DNA from: Syntrophus gentianae
GTDB lineage: Bacteria > Desulfobacterota > Syntrophia > Syntrophales > Syntrophaceae
Direction: 5' to 3'
Assembly: GCF_900109885.1 (NCBI RefSeq)
Contig: NZ_FOBS01000010.1
Span: forward strand, 1 to 64,000
DNA length: 64,000 nt
Shown: positions 5,994 through 13,206 of the stretch, piece by piece
Position numbering within the stretch: position 1 is the first letter of the stretch
Layout: every line of letters starts with the position of its first letter
Made by a program: the position numbers and the translations under genes
The notes under the pieces: generated by a model
Databases searched by the model: none
What the model was told of the DNA's origin: nothing
Seen by the model: the letters and a program-made list of their open reading frames with translations, nothing else

Positions 5994-8399
5994 ATGGAAG
6001 AAAAGCATGTGATATGGTTCGACGAGCTGGAGTTGAAAGATATCCCCCAAGTCGGAGGGAAAAATGCCTCTCTTGGCGAGATGAGACGCGAACTTCGACC
6101 CAAAGGGGTCAGTATTCCTGACGGGTTTGCTGTTACTGCTCATGCGTATCAATATCTTCTCAAATCAGCCGGTGTCAGCGATCAGATTCATCAGATTCTC
6201 TCCGATCTGGATACCCATGATATGCAGAATCTGAGTTCCAGGGGAAAGCAGATTCGATCACTTATTTATAACATTGAATTTCCGGAAGATCTTAAAACGG
6301 CGGTTATAGAGAGTTACAAGAAGCTCTGTGATGAGTACGGGGAAAATACGGATGTCGCCGTCCGCAGTTCGGCAACGGCCGAAGACCTGCCGGATGCCAG
6401 TTTTGCAGGTCAGCAGGAAACCTACCTGAATATCCGGGGAAACGATGCCCTGATTGACGCATGCCGGAAATGCTTTGCCTCACTCTTTACGGATCGCGCC
6501 ATCTCTTATCGGGTTGATAAAGGCTTTGACCATATGTCCGTATCTCTGTCGATCGGCGTGCAGAAAATGGTCCGCTCGGATGTTGGGGCATCCGGCGTTA
6601 TTTTTTCCATCGACACGGAATCGGGATTCAAAAATGCCATTCTTGTAACGGCTGCGCATGGACTGGGAGAGACGGTCGTTCAAGGAATCGTCAATCCTGA
6701 CGAATATTATGTTTTCAAGCCGACCCTGAAAGAGGGGTTCAAACCCATTCTTCAGAAAAAGCTCGGATCCAAAGAAATCAAGATGATTTACGCCACGGGC
6801 ACTGAGAAACCGACGGAGATCGTTCCCACGGTTCAGGAGGAGCGGGAATGCTTCTGCATTTCTGAAGAGGAAGTTCTTACTCTGGCGCGCTGGACGGCCA
6901 TTATCGAGGATCATTATTCCCAGCAGGCGGGCTATTACAAACCCATGGACATTGAGTGGGGCAAGGACGGAATAACCGGTGACCTGTTCATCCTGCAGGC
7001 CCGGCCGGAAACCGTGGAGTCTCAGAAGGATGCCAGCGTCCTGGAAAGTTACGTCCTTCTTGAACAGGGTACCCCCGTTGTCACGGGCACAAGCGTCGGA
7101 TCGAAAATTGGATCGGGAAAGGTTAACATCATTGAATCCGTCGAGGATATCCGGAATTTCAAAAAGGGTGAAGTCCTGGTTACCGATATGACGGACCCCG
7201 ACTGGGAACCGGTGATGAAGATCGCTGCAGCCATTGTGACCAATAAAGGTGGAAGAACCTGTCACGCCGCGATCGTCAGCCGCGAACTCGGCGTCCCCTG
7301 TATCGTCGGCAGCGGGGATGCAACGGAAAAAATGGTGGGCGTTTCCGAGGCAACGGTATCCTGCGCCGAAGGCGAAGTGGGGAATGTCTATTCAGGCCTT
7401 CTGAAGTATGAAGTACAGAGGGTCAACGTCCAGAATATCCAGCGGCCGAAGACCAAAATCATGCTGAACGTGGGAAGTCCGGACAATGCATTCTCCCTGG
7501 CAGCCATTCCCAATGACGGCGTCGGCCTTGCGAGACTGGAATTCATCATCAACAACTTCATCAGCATCCATCCGCTCGCCTTGATTCATTTCGATCGGGT
7601 GACCGATGAGGCCACACGGAAAGAAATCGAGAGAAGGACAAAGGGCTATGCCCAGAAGAGTGATTTCTTTGTCGATGTCCTTGCCCAGGGTGTCGCAAAA
7701 ATCGGAGCGGCCTTCTATCCCAACGATGTCATCGTCCGGATGAGCGATTTCAAGAGCAACGAATACGCAAATCTCATGGGCGGCTCCTACTTCGAACCAA
7801 AAGAAGAAAACCCCATGATCGGATTCCGCGGCGCATCGAGATATTATGACGAAAAATATCGCGATGCCTTTGCCTTGGAGTGTGAGGCCATGAAGAAAGT
7901 CCGGAACGAGATGGGACTCACCAATGTTAAAATGATGATTCCCTTCTGCCGCACCGTGGATGAGGGGAAAAAGGTTATCGGCGTCCTGGCGAGCAAAGGG
8001 CTGGTCCAGGGAGAAAACGGGCTGGAAGTTTACATGATGGTGGAAATCCCAAGCAATGTCATTCTGATCGAAGAATTCGGCAAGGTCTTCGACGGCTTCT
8101 CCATCGGCTCCAATGATCTCACCCAGTTGACCCTCGGGCTGGACAGAGACTCCGCCGAAGTCGCTCACATTTTCGATGAGAGGAATCAGGCGGTACAGGA
8201 CCTGATCCGGACGGCGATCGCCAAGGCCAAGGCGATGGGGAAGAAAATTGGAATCTGCGGACAGGCCCCCAGCGATTATCCTGAATTCGCGCGATTCCTG
8301 GTGGAATGCGGCATCAACAGCATTTCCCTCAATGCCGATACCGTGATCAAAACGACCGTAGACCTTCTGGAAATGGAAAAGAATATGGGAATATCCTAG
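5994..8399 (+). CDS. ppsA: pyruvate, water dikinase (phosphoenolpyruvate synthase)
   Basis: The 801-residue enzyme makes phosphoenolpyruvate from pyruvate and ATP, releasing AMP and phosphate, the entry step of gluconeogenesis. The order is standard. An N-terminal ATP-grasp domain (GGKNASLGEM, VAVRSSATAEDLPDASFAGQ) is followed by the phosphohistidine domain with GGRTCHAAIVSRELG (His near 423). The C-terminal PEP/pyruvate barrel has GSNDLTQLTLGLDRDS and the catalytic cysteine region ICGQAPSD near 754. The length is close to the E. coli enzyme (792). The start is ATG 5994 with GGAGGAGGGGG ahead; an in-frame ATG at 5976 lacks its own site. It is monocistronic apart from the leader frame, with two hairpins behind. 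Confidence 0.93.
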   Translation: MEEKHVIWFDELELKDIPQVGGKNASLGEMRRELRPKGVSIPDGFAVTAHAYQYLLKSAGVSDQIHQILSDLDTHDMQNLSSRGKQIRSLIYNIEFPEDLKTAVIESYKKLCDEYGENTDVAVRSSATAEDLPDASFAGQQETYLNIRGNDALIDACRKCFASLFTDRAISYRVDKGFDHMSVSLSIGVQKMVRSDVGASGVIFSIDTESGFKNAILVTAAHGLGETVVQGIVNPDEYYVFKPTLKEGFKPILQKKLGSKEIKMIYATGTEKPTEIVPTVQEERECFCISEEEVLTLARWTAIIEDHYSQQAGYYKPMDIEWGKDGITGDLFILQARPETVESQKDASVLESYVLLEQGTPVVTGTSVGSKIGSGKVNIIESVEDIRNFKKGEVLVTDMTDPDWEPVMKIAAAIVTNKGGRTCHAAIVSRELGVPCIVGSGDATEKMVGVSEATVSCAEGEVGNVYSGLLKYEVQRVNVQNIQRPKTKIMLNVGSPDNAFSLAAIPNDGVGLARLEFIINNFISIHPLALIHFDRVTDEATRKEIERRTKGYAQKSDFFVDVLAQGVAKIGAAFYPNDVIVRMSDFKSNEYANLMGGSYFEPKEENPMIGFRGASRYYDEKYRDAFALECEAMKKVRNEMGLTNVKMMIPFCRTVDEGKKVIGVLASKGLVQGENGLEVYMMVEIPSNVILIEEFGKVFDGFSIGSNDLTQLTLGLDRDSAEVAHIFDERNQAVQDLIRTAIAKAKAMGKKIGICGQAPSDYPEFARFLVECGINSISLNADTVIKTTVDLLEMEKNMGIS

Positions 8400-8415
8400 A
8401 ATAACCGAATAGTTA

Positions 8416-8452
8416 TTTTCCGGGATAGATCGGCTTTGAGTATCCCGGAAAA
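8416..8452. other. perfect hairpin just after ppsA
   Basis: TTTTCCGGGATA and TATCCCGGAAAA form a perfect 12-bp stem with a 13-nt loop, beginning 17 bp after the stop. No T-tract follows. It may be an RNA-stabilising 3' stem or a first weak terminator ahead of the one at 8464-8523. Confidence 0.6.
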
Positions 8453-8463
8453 GATTCTTTCTT

Positions 8464-8523
8464 CCGGTCATGGATGCAGGCAAGCAAGTAGACCTTACCA
8501 GCATCCGTGGCCGGTTTTTTTTT
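8464..8523 (+). terminator. terminator of ppsA
   Basis: A 14-bp stem runs from CCGGTCATGGATGC (8464-8477) to GCATCCGTGGCCGG (8501-8514), counting two G-U pairs. Nine T follow directly. The 23-nt loop is longer than usual. Confidence 0.85.
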
Positions 8524-8597
8524 CGAAAAAAAGGATGACGTCAAAATGCTGCAGGCTGATGGCGGGGAAGTCGGGATGAAAAATCAGAAGAAAAAAC

Positions 8598-8976
8598 GGG
8601 GTTGGAGCAGATCATAAGCCGAGTTCTGTTCCATCTTCCAGTTGCCTGGATTATGGCGATGATCATTCATCTAGGACAACAGTTGCCTGCTGCCTCAAGC
8701 GACACTACCCGAGAACGTCGAGCGGGCCACTCTAAATGTTCTCCTATTTGGTCTTGCTCCGGATGGGGTTTACCAAGCTTTTCCGGTCACCCGGAAAACG
8801 GTGAGCTCTTACCTCGCCTTTTCACCCTTACCCGATGGAATCGGGCGGTATCTTTTCTGTGGCACTTTCCTTAGAGTCGCCTCCAGTCGTCGTTAGCGAC
8901 CATCCTGCCCTGTGGAGCTCGGACTTTCCTCTCGTCTGCTACGCAAACCAGCGATCATCCGATCCACTCCAACACC
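8598..8976 (-). ncRNA. rnpB: RNase P RNA (bacterial type A)
   Basis: On the minus strand the RNA opens with GTTGGAGTGGATC, which pairs with GATCTGCTCCAAC at its 3' end to form helix P1. The family-specific cores are present: GAGGAAAGTCCGAGCTCCAC and CAGGGCAGGATG near the 5' end, GGTAAACCCC and AGCAAGACCAAATAGG in the middle, and the near-universal 3' block AACTCGGCTTATGATC. The length of about 380 nt suits type A. It is the ribozyme that trims 5' leaders of pre-tRNAs, including the tRNAs in this window. Exact ends are estimated from P1. Confidence 0.95.
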
Positions 8977-8991
8977 CGTTTGTCTATGAAT

Positions 8992-9020
8992 AATTTACCG
9001 GGACTGATCATTATTTTCAA
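8992..9020 (-). promoter_or_regulatory. probable promoter of rnpB
   Basis: On the minus strand TTGAAA (9020-9015) and TAAATT (8997-8992) are separated by 17 bp. Initiation about 7 nt further on would lie some 10 nt before the mature 5' end. Confidence 0.5.
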
Positions 9021-9170
9021 ATCTTTTATTGCTGCCTGGAAGACGCCAGAGGGGATGATTTTCCTTTATCGTCCTTATTTAAAGGCCATTTCTGGAAAAT
9101 TTGCAGTTCATCAGAATAAAGGATTTATCTGAAAAGGAAAAATGGGACGGTAAAAAAGACTTCTTTTTAC

Positions 9171-9893
9171 TTAATCTTCACATTCCTCTTTGTTCTGCCA
9201 GTAAATGATTCTGCTGCAATTTGGACAGGAGAAGAGATCATCGGTTTTTTGAAGCTCGTTGTAGAGCTGGGGCGGGATATTCATATGACAGCCTCCGCAG
9301 ACGCCTTTCCAGACGGATACAACGGCGGTCCCATTATTCAGGGCCTTGATCATTTCGTAGCGTTTCGTCAGATCCTTGGGAATGCTTTCCATGAGCTGCT
9401 GAAGCTGCTGGGAACATTTACGGATTTTTTCATCGAGGGAATCAATATCCCCTTTTATTATTTGTCTTTGAAGTTCATATTGGCGATCTTGTTGTTCCTT
9501 GGTCTTTTCCTGCTCCTGTAAAACCTTTTTGCTTTTGTCTATTTCTTCTAATAGGCAAATAATCTCTGTTTCAATCTCGCTGTTTTTTGTTTCAACATTT
9601 TCTATTTCTTTGAGCATCGCCTGGTATTCCTTGTTCGTTTTGACCTCACCAAGGCGGTCCTTTGCTTTGCTCAAAGCATCCGATCCTTTTTTAAGCTTGG
9701 ACTCAAGTTCCCTATGCTGTGCTAAAATATCATCATATTTTTTTTTGTTTTCGGCAAAATCAAGATTGGATTTTTCGTTCGCCTCTTCCAGCTTACTCAG
9801 ACGTAAAGGCAGGTCATTCTTTTGAGTTTTCAGCTGTCTTGCTTCGGTGTCAAGTTCCTGTAAGGCAATCAGCGATGATAGATGCTTATTCAA
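9171..9893 (-). CDS. coiled-coil protein with C-terminal C4 zinc ribbon (DUF164 family)
   Basis: The 240-residue protein has a long coiled coil covering about residues 10-180, rich in Lys/Glu heptads. It ends in a zinc ribbon with C-x2-C pairs GVCGGCHMNI and FSCPNCSRII. This is the domain order of the widespread zf-RING_7/DUF164 family, often found beside a Nif3-like gene and rnpB. A role in nucleic-acid metabolism has been suggested, but the function is unproven. The start is TTG 9893, with AAAGGGGA about 11 nt upstream. rnpB follows in the same direction 195 bp on, with no clear terminator between. No Nif3 homologue is visible nearby. Confidence 0.85.
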   Translation of the reverse strand: MNKHLSSLIALQELDTEARQLKTQKNDLPLRLSKLEEANEKSNLDFAENKKKYDDILAQHRELESKLKKGSDALSKAKDRLGEVKTNKEYQAMLKEIENVETKNSEIETEIICLLEEIDKSKKVLQEQEKTKEQQDRQYELQRQIIKGDIDSLDEKIRKCSQQLQQLMESIPKDLTKRYEMIKALNNGTAVVSVWKGVCGGCHMNIPPQLYNELQKTDDLFSCPNCSRIIYWQNKEECED

Positions 9894-9930
9894 TTAAAAA
9901 TATTTCCCCTTTCATTCACCAGAAAATGCC

Positions 9931-9961
9931 AAAAAAAAATGCACCATTTAGTGGTGCATTT
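9931..9961 (-). terminator. terminator downstream of the CAU tRNA
   Basis: Read on the minus strand, AATGCACC and GGTGCATT form the stem and nine T follow. It lies between the tRNA at 10114-10189 and the zinc-ribbon gene, only 38 bp before the latter's start codon. Confidence 0.8.
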
Positions 9962-10113
9962 CCCTTAAGACCAAACTGTAAAACAAGATGAAGCTTCTTT
10001 TGATAGAGGTGAATTGCCATCTTCAATAACGATCATCAATTCTTTCGTCTCTCTTTTTCTGTAAAAATCTTAAAACCATCTACTTGATGATCCTGTTTGA
10101 GGGTGTTTTAAAA

Positions 10114-10189
10114 TGGTGGGCCCACCTGGGATCGAACCAGGGACCTACCGGTTATGAGCCGGTGGCTCTACCAATTGAGCTATGGGCCC
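10114..10189 (-). tRNA. tRNA with CAU anticodon, probably tRNA-Ile2 (lysidine type)
   Basis: A 76-nt cloverleaf with a 7-bp acceptor stem GGGCCCA/TGGGCCC, encoded CCA, D arm AGCTCAATTGGTAGAGC, anticodon loop CTCATAA and T loop TTCGATC. G1-C72 and the anticodon stem rule out the initiator. Between elongator Met and Ile2, the acceptor pairs C4-G69 and C5-G68 favour Ile2, because these are the pairs E. coli TilS needs to convert the CAU wobble C to lysidine. tilS itself is at 24182-25612. The amino-acid assignment is less certain than the gene. Confidence 0.9.
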
Positions 10190-10334
10190 GCATTGCAAAT
10201 TCCGTTTACATCAGGCAGATAACAAGAGACTTTGCCTGATATACTGATTCCATGTTTTTGTCAATATCATAAATCAAGGACGTATTTACGGTAGGAACAG
10301 GCCAAAAGTCTTCTTTCCTGTCTCAGGCAGGATT

Positions 10335-11321
10335 CTATAAATGCAACCCCAATTTTCGCAGGGTTTCCTCCAGGACGGCAAAGGTCGGTCCGGAGAAGCC
10401 GCCTTCGATAAAGGCCATCGACCCGAAGAAAAAAACTGATGCCGCCGCCAGAGCAAGGGGAATCCACAGCAAAAGCCATCTTGTATTCACCGTTTCGCCG
10501 AGATTTATCGGCTGGATCGATCGCCCTATCTGCAGCCGGAATAGTAGGAAAGAAAAGGGCAGAACGGCGCTTGCCCAGGCGACGAAGTTGTGAACGGGTA
10601 CCCCGAGAAGGTTAAAAGTCAAAAGGTCATTCCAGCGCCAGAAACCCACAGCTGTTGCCAGGGGATCAAGCGAAAGATCCAGGCAAAGCGCACAAGTGGT
10701 GGCAACAAGCGCCGAACCGAAGGCGGAGCGGGAAAGCCAGGGGATGCATCGTTGGAACTCCCAGGTGGCGGACATTACCAGGTAAAAAACCGTTATCCAG
10801 CCCGCCATGGTTGCCAATGGTGCCGGGAAGGGCCAGAGATAAAGCCGGTATCCTGTTTCACTGAAATAACCTAAAAGAATACCGCCATTCTCGATAATAA
10901 CGCCATAGACTGCAACCGGGACAAAAAAAAGGATCGCCAGCGCACGGCTGCGTCGCCAGGCGTGCAGTCCCAAAACAAGGGTGTTGGCAAGGCTGCTGTA
11001 CTCATAAAGGAGACGCAATCGGCTGATCGCAATCGGTTGCGGCTTTGTTGCAACAAAAATCAGGGTAAGGATGGACAAGGCACCCAGGAGGATTGCCAGA
11101 CCAAAAAGACGTTTGGAAGAATCGATTATTCGAAAGCGAAACGCATAAAGAGCCACAGGAACTGCCAGAGGGAAAACAAACGTCCAGTAGAGATCTTTGC
11201 GAGGCGGGGAGAGATTGAGGCATTCTGCCGATGCTACAGCGACGGCTGAGAACAGAAAATAGATCAGCGGCAGATCGTCCCAGAAGAGGCGGCCGATCCT
11301 GTTGAGTCTGCGATGTATCAT
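10335..11321 (-). CDS. polytopic membrane protein of the carotenoid biosynthesis family (DUF422/CruF-like)
   Basis: The 328-residue product is very hydrophobic, with about eight transmembrane segments. The motif LDLSLDPLATAVGFWRW, followed by LLGVPVHNFVAWAS, is the signature of the carot_biosynth (DUF422) family. That family includes CruF, a 1',2'-hydratase of gamma-carotene, and archaeal bisanhydrobacterioruberin hydratases. No other carotenoid gene is nearby, so the substrate is open. ATG 11321 is preceded by AGGG at 7 nt. It is the last gene of a minus-strand set with the methyltransferase-like gene, separated by 67 bp. Confidence 0.6.
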   Translation of the reverse strand: MIHRRLNRIGRLFWDDLPLIYFLFSAVAVASAECLNLSPPRKDLYWTFVFPLAVPVALYAFRFRIIDSSKRLFGLAILLGALSILTLIFVATKPQPIAISRLRLLYEYSSLANTLVLGLHAWRRSRALAILFFVPVAVYGVIIENGGILLGYFSETGYRLYLWPFPAPLATMAGWITVFYLVMSATWEFQRCIPWLSRSAFGSALVATTCALCLDLSLDPLATAVGFWRWNDLLTFNLLGVPVHNFVAWASAVLPFSFLLFRLQIGRSIQPINLGETVNTRWLLLWIPLALAAASVFFFGSMAFIEGGFSGPTFAVLEETLRKLGLHL

Positions 11322-11388
11322 CCCTATACCCTGCAAGATTTGAAGTTTAAAAAAAACTTGTGGGATAGAGGCCGCAAAAGTGCTTTCT

Positions 11389-12333
11389 CTACCGGACCAG
11401 GATCAGGTATTCGTACTGAAAAAGATCCCCGAGAAAATGCACCAGGATCTCCTGTCTATCGTCGGCATCATCCGTTGATGTGAGAATGGACAGCAGCGAG
11501 TCGGAGTAGCGGATGTCCAGGAAATCGGCAAAGGGACCACGAAGAACCCGGTACTGAAGAGCCTCTGCAACCTGCTGGAGGTGGGACATTTTAATCGTAT
11601 ACTCATCATGTCCCTTCAGAGCGATCCGCTGCGGACTGTCTGCGGTTTCAAGATGGATATACCGGGCAAAGTGCTCCGGGAGAGAGGCCTCGCAACTGTG
11701 CTCTCCGAGAAAAATCGCGGGAACGCCGGCCTTGCAGAGTTTTTCCACCGCTTCGACGGCGCCGAGGTTGAAGTTGAACGTCCGGGTTTGGGGACGACCG
11801 AGGGCATAAAGGTCATAAAGACGCCGGATGCGATGCAGGGGTTCTTCCGGCGAATCCGGCAAAAAATCCGGGCTCAGGATATCTGCGGGCACATCCACGG
11901 CTGTGGGAAAATCTCCAAGGATCTCATTCATTACAACCAGCTCGATGCCTTCCAAAAGGGCGTCGTCACATTCCAGGAAATTGCCTTCGCGGAAGATCAC
12001 CTCAAAATCCTTCAGCGTTTCCTCCTGCTTCTGCAGCAGGAAAGGGGAGATGTCCATCATAAACGGCTTCAGGCCGGGGTTGCATTCCAGAAAATCCCGC
12101 ATGAGATAACCGTATCCTCCGCCGATCTCCATAATACGGTCCACCTTCGCAAGGGGCGGAACAACCGAGATGAGAAACTCGTACAGGTGCCGTCCGTAGG
12201 AGGAGGGGTCATTGAGGATCGATCGGCACGGGCTGTCCTGTGGATAAAGGGCGTTGCTCACCGTCAGTTCCCAGCCGAGGGTTTCCAGCTTACTCTTATG
12301 ATAATCTACGGTTGAATTCAGCGTAAAGGGCAT
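11389..12333 (-). CDS. SAM-dependent methyltransferase-like protein
   Basis: The 314-residue protein contains a class I methyltransferase motif I, DRIMEIGGGYGYLMRDFL near residue 86. A likely acidic motif II follows (KPFMMDIS), then VVMNEILGDFP in the motif IV position. The second half (PAIFLGEHS, LPEHFARYIHLE, HDEYTIKMSHLQQVAEAL) resembles proteins annotated as putative sugar or peptide O-methyltransferases. I cannot name a substrate. ATG 12333 is chosen because GGAG lies 6 nt ahead; a TTG at 12345 is the alternative. It starts 1 nt after the stop of the preceding gene, so the two are coupled. Confidence 0.6.
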   Translation of the reverse strand: MPFTLNSTVDYHKSKLETLGWELTVSNALYPQDSPCRSILNDPSSYGRHLYEFLISVVPPLAKVDRIMEIGGGYGYLMRDFLECNPGLKPFMMDISPFLLQKQEETLKDFEVIFREGNFLECDDALLEGIELVVMNEILGDFPTAVDVPADILSPDFLPDSPEEPLHRIRRLYDLYALGRPQTRTFNFNLGAVEAVEKLCKAGVPAIFLGEHSCEASLPEHFARYIHLETADSPQRIALKGHDEYTIKMSHLQQVAEALQYRVLRGPFADFLDIRYSDSLLSILTSTDDADDRQEILVHFLGDLFQYEYLILVR

Positions 12334-12334
12334 C

Positions 12335-12865
12335 TTACTCTCCAATATTTTCTTCAGAAATAAGGGTTTGCAAAATCAACGACACGGTGTCCTTGTGGTC
12401 GATGAGGAGTAGCTTGATGTTCCTCTCCTCTCCGAAAAGAATCCTGCCGATTTCCAAACCGGGTATATTGAGCCGGCAGACGAGGAGTCGCGACTTGTGA
12501 TCTTTTGCCAGCCACTCAACGCTCCGGTAGAAACGTTCCGTTCCATCTTCGGCGACCAGGATCAATCGTGAAATCCGCTCTCCGATCAGGAGTCCCTTTT
12601 CCCTTTGCATTTTAAGCAGGCCCTGTCGCTCTTTGGCGAGTTTTTCCTCGGCGGCTTCCAGGCCGATCCGAATATGACGACGTCTTTCCGCTGTTCTCAA
12701 TGACTCAGCCAGGGCAGAATTGACGGTCAGAAGGGGAACGACGAGATCGCTCTCCTTCCTCAGCAGCTGCGTTCGTGTGTAGAGAGCCGTGCGGACGGCT
12801 TCATCGTTCTCAAGGTGCTGCAGCTTTCTGGGGAGAATCGGTTTTTCGGAAGATATCGTGCTCAC
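12335..12865 (-). CDS. hypothetical protein (176 aa) coupled to the methyltransferase gene
   Basis: I do not recognise this protein. It is soluble. Residues about 20-100 form a helical, charged region with a probable coiled coil (EAAEEKLAKERQGLLKMQREK), and a mixed alpha/beta end includes VCRLNIPGLEIGRILFG and IKLLLIDHKDTVSLIL. It starts with GTG, whose first four bases GTGA overlap the stop of the DUF493 gene. It ends 1 nt before the methyltransferase ATG. This tight packing says the gene is real and works with its neighbours, but not what it does. Confidence 0.6.
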   Translation of the reverse strand: MSTISSEKPILPRKLQHLENDEAVRTALYTRTQLLRKESDLVVPLLTVNSALAESLRTAERRRHIRIGLEAAEEKLAKERQGLLKMQREKGLLIGERISRLILVAEDGTERFYRSVEWLAKDHKSRLLVCRLNIPGLEIGRILFGEERNIKLLLIDHKDTVSLILQTLISEENIGE

Positions 12866-13140
12866 AGGACAATCCGGACGGCGGGGTGCCGCATGAGGGC
12901 TTCATAGATGGACAGGCGCTGGTCGTCGCTGTGCAGGGTCATTTCCAGGGAAAAACTGTGATACTTCCCCTTGGCGCTGCTGCGGGAATAGCGGATTTCA
13001 CAGGGGCGCTGCTGCATGACCTCTTCAATGGCGAGGAGGATCTGTTCCCGGTCGATGCCGATGACCTTGTAGATCCAGCGGCAGGGATACTCGACATTGG
13101 GTTTGGCGTAAAGGGGATGTACAAACATTCTGTCATTCAT
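12862..13140 (-). CDS. DUF493 (YbeD/UPF0250) family protein
   Basis: A 92-residue protein with the YbeD-like ferredoxin fold pattern. RWIYKVIGIDREQILLAIEEV is followed by the family core SSAKGKYHSFSLEMTL and ends VRIVL, paralleling the SSKGNYHSVS and VRMVL blocks of E. coli YbeD. Members are thought to be small regulatory or allosteric domains; in E. coli ybeD lies next to the lipoate genes. The start is ATG 13140 with AGGA 9 nt upstream. It leads a tight operon with an unknown gene, a methyltransferase-like gene and a DUF422 membrane protein. Confidence 0.75.
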   Translation of the reverse strand: MNDRMFVHPLYAKPNVEYPCRWIYKVIGIDREQILLAIEEVMQQRPCEIRYSRSSAKGKYHSFSLEMTLHSDDQRLSIYEALMRHPAVRIVL

Positions 13141-13173
13141 GGGATTTCTGTCCTTGAAAAGTCACCTCGTTAC

Positions 13174-13200
13174 AAAAAAAGTCAGGATGATGACTAAAAA
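13174..13200 (-). terminator. weak terminator after the TPP enzyme gene
   Basis: On the minus strand AGTCA, a 6-nt loop and TGACT are followed by seven T. The stem is only 5 bp, so read-through into the DUF493 operon is likely. Confidence 0.45.
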
Positions 13201-13206
13201 AATTCA

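Noticed and set aside
7392-8504. A 370-codon open frame on the minus strand
   Set aside because: It is antisense to ppsA, a well-recognised enzyme gene, and has no motif of its own.
8602-8874. A 90-codon open frame on the plus strand
   Set aside because: It lies antisense within the RNase P RNA, has no ribosome binding site, and its sequence is fully explained by the RNA structure.
12943-13200. A CRISPR-like or tandem repeat region
   Set aside because: I looked for regularly spaced repeats here and across the window and found none. The only clear interspersed repeat is the pair at 445 and 1234.
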